Source: an uncultured Clostridium sp. (GTDB lineage: Bacteria > Bacillota_I > Bacilli_A > RF39 > UBA660). From it: a DNA stretch of 31,782 nt. The notes under the pieces are model-generated. The model was not told the DNA's origin and searched no databases. It saw only the letters and a program-made list of their open reading frames with translations. The stretch lies in assembly GCA_945788325.1 (NCBI GenBank), contig CALZLL010000003.1:1-31782 (forward strand), in the 5' to 3' direction. Positions 16,266 through 23,001 of this stretch are shown here, one piece after another (position 1 is the stretch's first letter; the number at the start of each line of letters is the position of its first letter). The position numbers were made by a program, and so were the translations under genes.

Positions 16266-16553
16266 CTATAACATTCTTTTAACCGCTTCATCCACAGCCT
16301 TATATCTTTCTATAGAGGATTTAATATTGTTATTTAAAACATATAAATCATTGCAAAAAGCACCGAAATTAGATGCTAATGCATTAAATTTATTTTCATA
16401 AGCATCAAATCCAGAACCAGCCCAATAATCTTTATTATTTAGTTTATTAACAACTGATTTAGCTTGTTTCATTTGATCTATCATGTTTTTAATTTCTTTA
16501 TTTACATTGTTGTATAATAGTAAAAGCCCTTCACCATCATATTTACTTTGCAT
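16266..16553 (-). CDS. WXG100-family protein (pair 2, second member; WAG)
   Basis: A 95-residue helical hairpin with the turn motif YWAGSGFDAYENKF around residues 43-56 (W-A-G in place of W-x-G). The C-terminal ERYKAVDEAVKRML contains a Y-x-x-x-D export-type signal. It resembles the WXG100 protein at 16930-17220 in the region after the turn (FNALA..F) and at the C-terminus (ERY.AVD.AV), so the two are probably duplicates. WXG100 proteins form hairpin dimers and are both substrates and partners of EssC. The ribosome binding site is AGGAGATGAG. Confidence 0.88.
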   Translation of the reverse strand: MQSKYDGEGLLLLYNNVNKEIKNMIDQMKQAKSVVNKLNNKDYWAGSGFDAYENKFNALASNFGAFCNDLYVLNNNIKSSIERYKAVDEAVKRML

Positions 16554-16571
16554 AAACTACTCATCTCCTGT

Positions 16572-16859
16572 TTAGGTATTTATTGGTTTATCATAATATT
16601 CATCTAAACTTTTATAAATAGGATAAACTTCAGACAAAAACTTTTGATAATCCTGCATTATCTTTACATATTTTTGTAATTCAGGTATAGCTTCATTTCT
16701 AAATTTGTTTACATATGATGTTGCATCATTTCCTTGCCATACACTTGATACATTAGATATATAATTTTGAATTTTATTTATACTTCTTGAAATTTCGTTA
16801 ATATATTCATTTATACTATTTGCACTAGTAGTAATGCCGTTTGAAGCTTTTATTTTCAT
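16572..16859 (-). CDS. WXG100-family protein (pair 2, first member; WQG)
   Basis: A 95-residue helical hairpin with the canonical turn VWQGNDATSYVNKF near residues 41-54. YKSLD in the C-terminal segment fits Y-x-x-x-D. The turn region matches the WXG100 protein at 17234-17521 (W.G.DAT.Y). It is the first gene after the strong internal hairpins, with a GAGGGAG ribosome binding site. It probably forms a heterodimer with the product of the next gene, 18 bases downstream. Confidence 0.92.
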   Translation of the reverse strand: MKIKASNGITTSANSINEYINEISRSINKIQNYISNVSSVWQGNDATSYVNKFRNEAIPELQKYVKIMQDYQKFLSEVYPIYKSLDEYYDKPINT

Positions 16860-16873
16860 AACACATCTCCCTC

Positions 16874-16909
16874 ACAAAAAAATGCTATTAGTAGATAACA
16901 TTTTTTTGT
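16874..16909 (-). terminator. Strong hairpin inside the T7SS operon (attenuator or terminator candidate)
   Basis: Minus strand: ACAAAAAAATG (16899-16909) pairs perfectly with CATTTTTTTGT (16874-16884), extended by a G-U pair and TAT/ATA, giving a 15-bp stem with a 6-base loop. The seven-U run lies in the 3' arm. The odd pair is G-U on the minus strand but C-A on the plus strand, which supports a minus-strand RNA structure. It lies between WXG100 pair 1 and pair 2. Confidence 0.75.
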
Positions 16910-16911
16910 CA

Positions 16912-16931
16912 AAGAGCTTTTTGTTGCTCTT
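16912..16931 (-). terminator. Second hairpin directly after WXG100 pair 1
   Basis: Minus-strand AAGAGC (16926-16931) pairs with GCTCTT (16912-16917) around an 8-base loop. It overlaps the stop codon of the WXG100 gene at 16930 and is followed within a few bases by the larger hairpin. It may be part of a compound attenuator or 3'-end stabiliser. Confidence 0.5.
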
Positions 16932-17220
16932 ATCGTTGACCTGATACAGCTCTGTCAACTGCTTGATATCTTTCAACCATTTTCTTAAGATATGTTGAAC
17001 ATTCTGTAATAGCTTCATAAAATAAATGAAACTTTTCTGCTAACGCATTAAACTCAGCTTTAGCTTGTTCTGCAGCATCTCCGCTCCAAACTCCATCAGT
17101 ACCTACTTTATTCATTTGGGTTCTAATAGATTGTTCTAGTAGATTATTCATACTATCTGCTTTGCTTTTTAATTGATCTGCTATACTATTAATTTCACCA
17201 TATGATAATCCTGAAATCAT
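16930..17220 (-). CDS. WXG100-family protein (pair 1, second member; WSG)
   Basis: A 96-residue helical hairpin with turn motif VWSGDAAEQAKAEF near residues 44-57 and C-terminal VERYQAVDRAVSGQR carrying Y-x-x-x-D. No signal peptide is present. It lies 13 bases after its partner gene, with a tight ribosome binding site, and is followed at once by two hairpins that may limit downstream transcription. It is probably an EsxA/EsxB-like secreted substrate or partner, paired with the product of 17234-17521. Confidence 0.93.
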   Translation of the reverse strand: MISGLSYGEINSIADQLKSKADSMNNLLEQSIRTQMNKVGTDGVWSGDAAEQAKAEFNALAEKFHLFYEAITECSTYLKKMVERYQAVDRAVSGQR

Positions 17221-17233
17221 TGCTATTTCCTCC

Positions 17234-17521
17234 TTATTTTATTGTGTTGTCTTGCATTGCTTTTTCATATTCATTTCCTACGGTAACCAAATATTCACCC
17301 ATTTCTTGGATTGTTTTTTGTAGTTTATTCATTACTTGGGCTTGTTCTGATATTTTGCTTGTATATTTTGTTGCATCATCACCAGTCCAGCAATTTTTTA
17401 AATTATCGTTAAGATTTTGAATTTCTCCTAATAAAGATTTAAAATCTCCAGCATAATTTTGAATATTTCTACCAGTTGCTCTAGTTTTTTCATAATCAAC
17501 GTTTAAACTAGTCATTGCCAT
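17234..17521 (-). CDS. WXG100-family protein (pair 1, first member; WTG)
   Basis: A 95-residue helical hairpin with turn motif CWTGDDATKYTSKI near residues 44-57. It is the only one of the four WXG100 proteins without a clear Y-x-x-x-D/E at its C-terminus (YEKAM), which suggests its partner carries the export signal for the dimer. The start ATG follows AGGAGGTG. It is the second gene of the locus, after the YukD-like gene. Confidence 0.92.
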   Translation of the reverse strand: MAMTSLNVDYEKTRATGRNIQNYAGDFKSLLGEIQNLNDNLKNCWTGDDATKYTSKISEQAQVMNKLQKTIQEMGEYLVTVGNEYEKAMQDNTIK

Positions 17522-17538
17522 GTTTTTTTCACCTCCTG

Positions 17539-17787
17539 TTAAACAATAATTATTCTTGCCCCGTTTTTTATTCCGCTATCCTTTACGTATACGTTATTTC
17601 CGTATTTAGTACCAGTATCAATATCAAAAAATAAATAGTTTTTATCGTTTAATATTCCTCCTGATAACTCATGAATACTTTTTATAATATACTGCTTAAT
17701 AGTACCCATTTTCTTATTAATCGGAATAAACAAATCAAAGCTCTGTTCAATTGAAGGGACCTCAACTGAAATAAGTAATTTGTTCAT
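17539..17787 (-). CDS. YukD/EsaB ubiquitin-like T7SS protein
   Basis: An 82-residue cytoplasmic protein of the YukD/EsaB family: a beta-grasp pattern with LLISVEVPSIEQSFDLFIP at the N-terminus, a helix around IKQYIIKSIHEL, and terminal KDSGIKNGARIIIV resembling the ubiquitin end. EsaB is a core component or regulator in Bacillota T7SS and is not a ubiquitin-type conjugation tag. It is the first gene of the operon, with AAGGAGG nine bases ahead of the ATG and a promoter about 75 bases upstream. The call rests on family pattern and locus position. Confidence 0.88.
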   Translation of the reverse strand: MNKLLISVEVPSIEQSFDLFIPINKKMGTIKQYIIKSIHELSGGILNDKNYLFFDIDTGTKYGNNVYVKDSGIKNGARIIIV

Positions 17788-17816
17788 GTATACGCCTCCT
17801 TAACTCAGGGTTTGTG

Positions 17817-17850
17817 GATAAAGCAAAAGATAGCCTTTATCTTATCTTTT
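17817..17850 (-). promoter_or_regulatory. T7SS mRNA leader with two mutually exclusive stems
   Basis: On the minus strand AAAAGATA (17843-17850) can pair with TATCTTTT (17825-17832), or GATAAAG (17835-17841) can pair with CTTTATC (17817-17823). The first stem's 3' arm lies in the second stem's loop and the second stem's 5' arm lies in the first stem's loop, so the two exclude each other. The leader is about 65 bases long and ends at the YukD ribosome binding site. It does not match a riboswitch class I know. Confidence 0.4.
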
Positions 17851-17859
17851 ACTATGTTA

Positions 17860-17889
17860 ATAATATCATTAACCCCCCTACCTGGTCAA
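17860..17889 (-). promoter_or_regulatory. T7SS operon promoter
   Basis: Minus-strand -35 TTGACC (17884-17889), 18-base spacer containing a run of six G, and -10 TATTAT (17860-17865) preceded by TGA (extended -10). It is the best promoter in the 258-base gap between herA and the yukD-like gene. The rest of that gap is AT-rich, with no gene seen. Confidence 0.82.
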
Positions 17890-18021
17890 GGTTTTGACGC
17901 AATTTGTGAAAAAAAATGTCAGTTTTTTGTAAAAGAAAGGTAAAAAAAATTTTATGTTATTTTTTGTTTAGTTTTTCATAACTCGTTTTAAAAGGATAAT
18001 TATATGAATTTTTATGTACAA

Positions 18022-18047
18022 AAAAAGACCTTTTAAAAGATCTTTTT
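18022..18047 (-). terminator. Terminator of the HerA-family gene, possibly bidirectional
   Basis: Minus-strand stem AAAAAGATC (18039-18047) pairs with GGTCTTTTT (18022-18030), one T-G wobble, 8-base loop, with the U run in and after the 3' arm. It overlaps the herA stop at 18046-18048. Confidence 0.8.
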
Positions 18048-20034
18048 AATACCACAATCTTGATACATCAACGTTTTGACTCATTGGTTGCGGATATGGC
18101 ATTTCCATTTTAACTATCGTAGGAAGTTTAAATGCTGACCCAAATACAACGCAAGTACCTGGTTGTAACCCTTTCATTTTCTCTACTATTTCATCGGTTA
18201 TAAACGGAACCATTTGTTTTATAAATGACACATCTCTTGGGTGTTGCATTTTAAATATCAAAAAGTTTGAACATTGAGACAATACTGTTTCACTCATTTC
18301 TGATGGTCTTTGAGAAATAAGCCCTAATATAACACCATATTTTCTTCCTTCTTTGGCAATTCTATCAAATATGTTATAACCAAGAATTTTTGTATCAGAA
18401 TCTTGCTGTACATATCTATGAGCTTCTTCTAATATTAAATGAACAGGAAATGATCCTCTTTGTCCTAATTTAGATGTAAAGTCAAATAGTAATTTTGCAT
18501 ATATTTTACATATCGTTTTAGCTAATCTATCATCTAGATAACTTATGTTGATATTTATTATTTGAGCTCTTCCACCATTTGGGGCGGTAATAAGTTCTTT
18601 AATAAACGTGTTTTTATCAACGTACTTATCCATTTTAAAGTATTCAGAATATTCTCCTTTAATAAGAGATTCTAGTCTTACTTTTAATACATTTGCCTTA
18701 TCATACATTTTGTCACTTTTTAAAGTTCCTTCCGAAATAAGTGCAAAATCAAATGCTTCTCTTAAATTTTCTAAAGTAAATGGGATTGTTCCATCAGGTA
18801 ATTCTAATCTTAAATCAGGATTAATAAATTTCTTTATAAACTCCGTAACTAACCCTATTTCACCAATTTTTCCTTCTTTATCAATTATTAAACATTGCTT
18901 TAAGCTTCTTACATATCCAGGCTGAACTATTGGAGTTTCAAGGTTTAAATCAGTTGTATTAAACGAAGTTAATATTGCAAATATTTGATCATGTATTTGT
19001 GATGCAGATCCACCAGAATATAACACTTCTAAAATTGCTTTTGCAATAATGTCATTTTTATATACTTTTGTATCTTCTTCATTTCCTGCAAAAATAGTAA
19101 CTAAACGAAGAGCCTTTTCTATAATAGGTAATTGAGTTGGATCATCAACTTCTAATAATAACGCAAAATCATCAATATCTAATAACCATAATGGTAATTT
19201 AATTATATTTTGTTTATCAGTTCTTACGTTAGTTGAATATTTCTTAAAGTAAATTTGACTATTTTGAATTGATAATGCACTTTCATATTCACCATATGCG
19301 TCAAATATAAATACACATGCATTTTTAGGTGCTTGCGGCTGATTAAAAAATACGTTTTGAAATAATCTAGCTACACCACATGATTTACCAGAACCGGTAT
19401 TTCCAAAAATAGCAAAATGATTACTAAAGAAAGTATTTGTAGGTACATATGCTGGAGTATTATTATAAAGAGGCATCGAACCAACTAATACTTTTTTAAT
19501 CACGTTATTTCCTTGTTCATCAACAACAATTAATTTTGTTTCCTCATCTGTTGCAACAAAGCATATGTTTCCTATCGCAGGTTTATTAAGTACTCCTGGA
19601 ACGAATCTAAATCCTTGTATTTCTCCAATTAATTTAACTTTACCTTCGTTACTATCAAGTGATATTAATGTACCAACTATTTTTTTATTATCGTTTGTTT
19701 CAAAAATAACATGATGATCAATTAAATTCTTTTCAAGTGCTTGCTTAGACGTAACCATAATATTTATGTTTTCAGTGCCTATGTTTTTTACCTTTCCTAT
19801 CTCATTTGGAAGTGGTTCATATGATGGAACAACTTCTTGTATTTGAGTAATAGGCTTTGTTTGTAGAATGTTTTGAAAATTAGTAGAATTATTTTCATCG
19901 TTCTTAAGTGAATTAAGATTTGACTGTTGTTCACCTTTCAATTCAGCAGAAGCTTCATCTTCTAAAAGTTCTTCATCACTAATTTCATCTAGTTCATCAA
20001 TTTTTTCAAATTCATTTTCTTGTATATTATCCAT
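18046..20034 (-). CDS. HerA/VirB4-like ATPase (DUF87 family)
   Basis: 662 residues. A strongly acidic, probably disordered N-terminal region (1-75) is followed by a HAS-barrel-like beta domain (about 85-185) and a RecA/FtsK-type hexameric ATPase. Walker A GNTGSGKS is at 211-218, Walker B VHLILEEAH near 531-539, a sensor-like ISQRPSEMS near 573-581, and an arginine-finger-like HPRDVSF near 598-604. HerA is a DNA translocase usually paired with the nuclease NurA in archaea, or with Sir2/PLD nucleases in defence. None of these lies beside it here, so the partner is unknown. Its own promoter and terminator make it monocistronic. It transcribes towards the T7SS locus but is separated from it by the terminator. 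Confidence 0.88.
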   Translation of the reverse strand: MDNIQENEFEKIDELDEISDEELLEDEASAELKGEQQSNLNSLKNDENNSTNFQNILQTKPITQIQEVVPSYEPLPNEIGKVKNIGTENINIMVTSKQALEKNLIDHHVIFETNDNKKIVGTLISLDSNEGKVKLIGEIQGFRFVPGVLNKPAIGNICFVATDEETKLIVVDEQGNNVIKKVLVGSMPLYNNTPAYVPTNTFFSNHFAIFGNTGSGKSCGVARLFQNVFFNQPQAPKNACVFIFDAYGEYESALSIQNSQIYFKKYSTNVRTDKQNIIKLPLWLLDIDDFALLLEVDDPTQLPIIEKALRLVTIFAGNEEDTKVYKNDIIAKAILEVLYSGGSASQIHDQIFAILTSFNTTDLNLETPIVQPGYVRSLKQCLIIDKEGKIGEIGLVTEFIKKFINPDLRLELPDGTIPFTLENLREAFDFALISEGTLKSDKMYDKANVLKVRLESLIKGEYSEYFKMDKYVDKNTFIKELITAPNGGRAQIININISYLDDRLAKTICKIYAKLLFDFTSKLGQRGSFPVHLILEEAHRYVQQDSDTKILGYNIFDRIAKEGRKYGVILGLISQRPSEMSETVLSQCSNFLIFKMQHPRDVSFIKQMVPFITDEIVEKMKGLQPGTCVVFGSAFKLPTIVKMEMPYPQPMSQNVDVSRLWY

Positions 20035-20078
20035 ACTTTCACCCCTATTTTATTCTTGCTTATTTATCTTATGAACCT

Positions 20079-20087
20079 ATTATATCA
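20079..20087 (-). promoter_or_regulatory. Extended -10 promoter of the HerA-family gene
   Basis: Minus strand TGA-TATAAT with the hexamer at 20079-20084, about 45 bases ahead of the start codon. No consensus -35 is seen, which fits an extended -10 promoter. It is divergent from the ABC transporter promoter. Confidence 0.7.
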
Positions 20088-20124
20088 TTAGTTTTAAAAA
20101 AAAGAAATAATAATTAAAACTAAG

Positions 20125-20153
20125 TTGACATTTAAATGCCCTAAATGTAATAT
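20125..20153 (+). promoter_or_regulatory. Promoter of the ABC transporter unit
   Basis: Consensus -35 TTGACA (20125-20130), 17-base spacer, -10 TAATAT (20148-20153). An overlapping TATAAT at 20151-20156 would need a 20-base spacer. The start codon is 25 bases further on, behind AAAGGAGGG. Confidence 0.8.
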
Positions 20154-20177
20154 AATAATTAGAAAAGGAGGGTTTAT

Positions 20178-20879
20178 ATGGCTTTTATTGAATTTAAAAA
20201 CGTAACAAAAGAATATAATATGGATGAAGTAAAGGTAAAAGCACTTAAAAAAGCTAGTTTTGAAATAGAAAAAGGTCAGCTAGTAATTATAAATGGCCCT
20301 TCTGGTGCTGGTAAAACAACATGTCTTAACATATTAGGTGGCATTGATAAACTAACAAACGGAAGCGTAATCGTTGATGGCGTTAAGATAAATGAATTAA
20401 AAGGTAGAAAACTAGTAAGATATAGACGAAATGACGTTGGATTTGTATTTCAATCTTGTAACCTAATACAAAACTTAACAGTAAAGGAAAACGTCGAATT
20501 AGCTACCCAAATATGTAAAAATTCAGAAGAACCTATTTCTATAATTAAAAAAGTAGGATTATCTAAGAAAATGAATAACTACCCTTCTTCATTATTAAGT
20601 AGTGAAAAGCAAAAAGTTGCAATTGCTCGTGCAATAGCTAAAAAAACAAAGTTATTATTATGTGATGAAATAGATAGTGTATTAAATGATAAAAATGGTA
20701 AACAAGTATTAAAACTATTACAAGAAACTGCTAAAAAAGAAGGTACAACGATTATTATAGTTACTCATAATAGTGCTATTTATCAAATTGCTAACAAAGT
20801 AATAACATTTAAAAATGGAAGTGTATGCGAAGTTAAAATTAATAAAAAAACTAAAGCCGCAGGTGATCTTTCATGGTAA
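20178..20879 (+). CDS. ABC transporter ATP-binding protein (MacB/LolD-type) with degenerate signature
   Basis: A 233-residue nucleotide-binding subunit. Walker A GPSGAGKT is near residues 40-47, the Q-loop FVFQSCNL near 93-100, Walker B LLLCDE near 158-163, and the H-loop VTHN near 194-197. The signature motif that normally reads LSGGQ/LSGGE is LLSSEKQKVAIARA, and the residues after Walker B (IDSVLND) depart from the usual PTGALD. It may hydrolyse ATP slowly or asymmetrically. The gene overlaps the permease gene by 7 bases, so they are coupled. MacB-type systems in Bacillota act in antimicrobial peptide resistance or lipoprotein and envelope handling; the substrate here is unknown. Confidence 0.92.
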   Translation: MAFIEFKNVTKEYNMDEVKVKALKKASFEIEKGQLVIINGPSGAGKTTCLNILGGIDKLTNGSVIVDGVKINELKGRKLVRYRRNDVGFVFQSCNLIQNLTVKENVELATQICKNSEEPISIIKKVGLSKKMNNYPSSLLSSEKQKVAIARAIAKKTKLLLCDEIDSVLNDKNGKQVLKLLQETAKKEGTTIIIVTHNSAIYQIANKVITFKNGSVCEVKINKKTKAAGDLSW

Positions 20880-22894
20880 GAAAAAAAAGTATATTAAAAG
20901 ATGCGTTTAGAGAAATAAAACTAAATAAAAAAAGATTTCTTTCATTATTATTAATAATAACCATAGGAACTGGTTTTTATGTCGGGCTAAAATCTACTGT
21001 AAAAGACATGAAAGATACTGCTAAAAAATATTATAAAGAAACTAACCTAATGGATATTAAAATAAATTCTGATGTTGGATTTGATAAAAGTGATGAAATA
21101 AGACTTAAAAATATAAAAGGCGTAAAAGGTGTTAACCTTAACAAAACCTTAGATGCAACAGCTGAAGCAAATGAAAAAAAATATATAATAAAATTAAATA
21201 GTATAAGTAATGATAGAAGTATTAAAAGTGATGATTACATAAACCGTTTAATACTTACTTCTGGTAAATATCCATCGACCATTAATGAAGGATTAGTAGA
21301 AGAAAGTTTTTTAAAAGATAATAATTTATCGCTTAATGATCTTATTACTCTTACTCCAGAAAATAAAAGTGATTTAAGAGCTAAAAAAATAAAAATAGTA
21401 GGAACTGTAAAAAGTAGCTATTACTCATCTAAAAATAAAAAAATAAATGAAACCGATAATAAAAAATTAGATTATTACATGTACTTAGAAGAAAATGAGT
21501 TTGGATTTAATTATTATAATGAGGTTTTCATAACTATTAAAAATGAAAAAAAGTTAGATACTTATAGTAAAGAATATGAAAACCACATTGATGGTTATAA
21601 AGATAAAATAAAATCTGTCGCTATTGAAAGTTATAATGAAAAAAAACAAAAAAACATTGAAGAAATAGAAAATAATATTAATTCAATAGAAAGTTCACTA
21701 AATGATATTTATTCATCTGATCTACCACAAGATTCTTTAACTGATGAAATAAAAAACTTAAGTGATGAATTAAACGTTAATAAATCAAATTTATCAAAGG
21801 CTAAGAATGCTAGCATTCACGTTCAAACAAGAAACGAACTTTCTAGTTTTTATGAATATAAACAAGAAATAGAAAAAATTGATAAAATATCAAAAGCATT
21901 TTCTTTAATATTTCTTTTGGCAACAACGTTTGTAGCCCTTACTTTTATAATGAATATAATAGAAGAGCAAAGAGTTCAAATAGGAATTTTGCAAGCAATT
22001 GGATATAGTAAGTTTGACATTTTATTTAAATACTTACTTTATGCTGTTTTAGTAAGCATTATGGGAAGCGCTATTGGAAGTTTATTATTTTATAAATTAT
22101 TACCTAAATTAGTTAGTTTGTGTTATGGTGCTTTTTATGATATGCCTAGTATAATAACAAGTTTTCAAATAAAACACGCTTTATTTGCAAGTTTATTTAC
22201 TTTATTATCAACTATTATAGCCATTTTATTTATTTTCTTTAAAGACACGTTAGAAACACCAGCAACACTAATAAGGCCTAAGTCTTATAAAAAAATATTT
22301 TTAGAAAAATATAATAAAATATGGAATAAATTAAGTCTTTCTAATAAAATTATCATAAAAAACATATTTACAAATAAAAAAAGATTATTAATGACAATTA
22401 TAGGAATATGTGGTGATATTACCCTTCTTTTAGCAAGTTTTGGAATTCATGATTCAATAAAAGAAACTTCTAAAATAGATGTCTTAACAAACAAAATTAA
22501 CATTACACCTACCCTATCTAACATAACTATAATTTTAATTTTAACATCAATGATTTTATTGTTTGTTGTTTTATATAATCTTTCTAATACTATTATCAGC
22601 AAAAGAACAAAAGAGCTTGCAACAATCAAGCAATTAGGTTTTTATGATAATGAAGTAACAAGTTATGTTATTAAGGAAATTGTTATTATAACAATAATTG
22701 GTACTATATTAGGACTTGTTTTTGGTAGTTTATTAGCATACTATGTAATTAACATATTTAATTTTAGTTTTCACATAAGTCTAGTTAGTTATATACTGGT
22801 ATTTATCATAACGCTGGTTTTTCTATTTATAATGAATTTAGTTATGCATTTTAAATTAAAAAAACTAGACATCACTAGTGTGCTTAAAAAGTAA
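20873..22894 (+). CDS. FtsX-type ABC transporter permease, shortened
   Basis: A 673-residue membrane protein. TM1 is at about 22-42; a large external domain with a coiled coil (about 260-320) follows; then an FtsX/MacB core of three helices (about 343-460); then a second half starting with a helix at about 505-530 and a second FtsX core (about 548-660). Related double-FtsX permeases have an external domain in the second half too and are often about 1000 residues or more. Here that second domain is reduced to a short loop (about residues 530-548). ATG 20873 lies inside the ATPase stop region with AGGTGATC upstream. A strong terminator follows. Confidence 0.9.
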   Translation: MVRKKSILKDAFREIKLNKKRFLSLLLIITIGTGFYVGLKSTVKDMKDTAKKYYKETNLMDIKINSDVGFDKSDEIRLKNIKGVKGVNLNKTLDATAEANEKKYIIKLNSISNDRSIKSDDYINRLILTSGKYPSTINEGLVEESFLKDNNLSLNDLITLTPENKSDLRAKKIKIVGTVKSSYYSSKNKKINETDNKKLDYYMYLEENEFGFNYYNEVFITIKNEKKLDTYSKEYENHIDGYKDKIKSVAIESYNEKKQKNIEEIENNINSIESSLNDIYSSDLPQDSLTDEIKNLSDELNVNKSNLSKAKNASIHVQTRNELSSFYEYKQEIEKIDKISKAFSLIFLLATTFVALTFIMNIIEEQRVQIGILQAIGYSKFDILFKYLLYAVLVSIMGSAIGSLLFYKLLPKLVSLCYGAFYDMPSIITSFQIKHALFASLFTLLSTIIAILFIFFKDTLETPATLIRPKSYKKIFLEKYNKIWNKLSLSNKIIIKNIFTNKKRLLMTIIGICGDITLLLASFGIHDSIKETSKIDVLTNKINITPTLSNITIILILTSMILLFVVLYNLSNTIISKRTKELATIKQLGFYDNEVTSYVIKEIVIITIIGTILGLVFGSLLAYYVINIFNFSFHISLVSYILVFIITLVFLFIMNLVMHFKLKKLDITSVLKK

Positions 22895-22921
22895 ATATAT
22901 GTAAAATAAATTAATTTATGT

Positions 22922-22955
22922 ATCAATGTTGCAAATGCAACATTGATATTTTTTT
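22922..22955 (+). terminator. Terminator of the ABC transporter unit, overlapping the pflB promoter
   Basis: A perfect 11-bp stem ATCAATGTTGC/GCAACATTGAT with loop AAAT, followed by A and seven T. The 3' arm supplies TTGATA at 22943-22948, which fits a -35 for pflB. Confidence 0.95.
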
Positions 22956-22970
22956 AAATGCTGATATAAT
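22943..22970 (+). promoter_or_regulatory. pflB promoter
   Basis: -35 TTGATA (22943-22948), 16-base spacer, -10 TATAAT (22965-22970) preceded by TGA (extended -10). The start codon is about 31 bases downstream, behind AAGGAGG. No clear Rex-type operator was identified. Confidence 0.72.
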
Positions 22971-23001
22971 GGTATTCGTGGAAAATAAGGAGGTAAAAAA
23001 A

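Noticed and set aside
18004..18033. Plus-strand ten-codon open frame after AAGGAT between the T7SS promoter and herA.
   Set aside because: Too short, ends within the herA terminator, and no supporting promoter is evident.
22918..23001. N-terminal extension of PflB from the ATG at 22918.
   Set aside because: It would translate through a strong terminator and the promoter; the ATG at 23002 has a consensus ribosome binding site and matches family starts.
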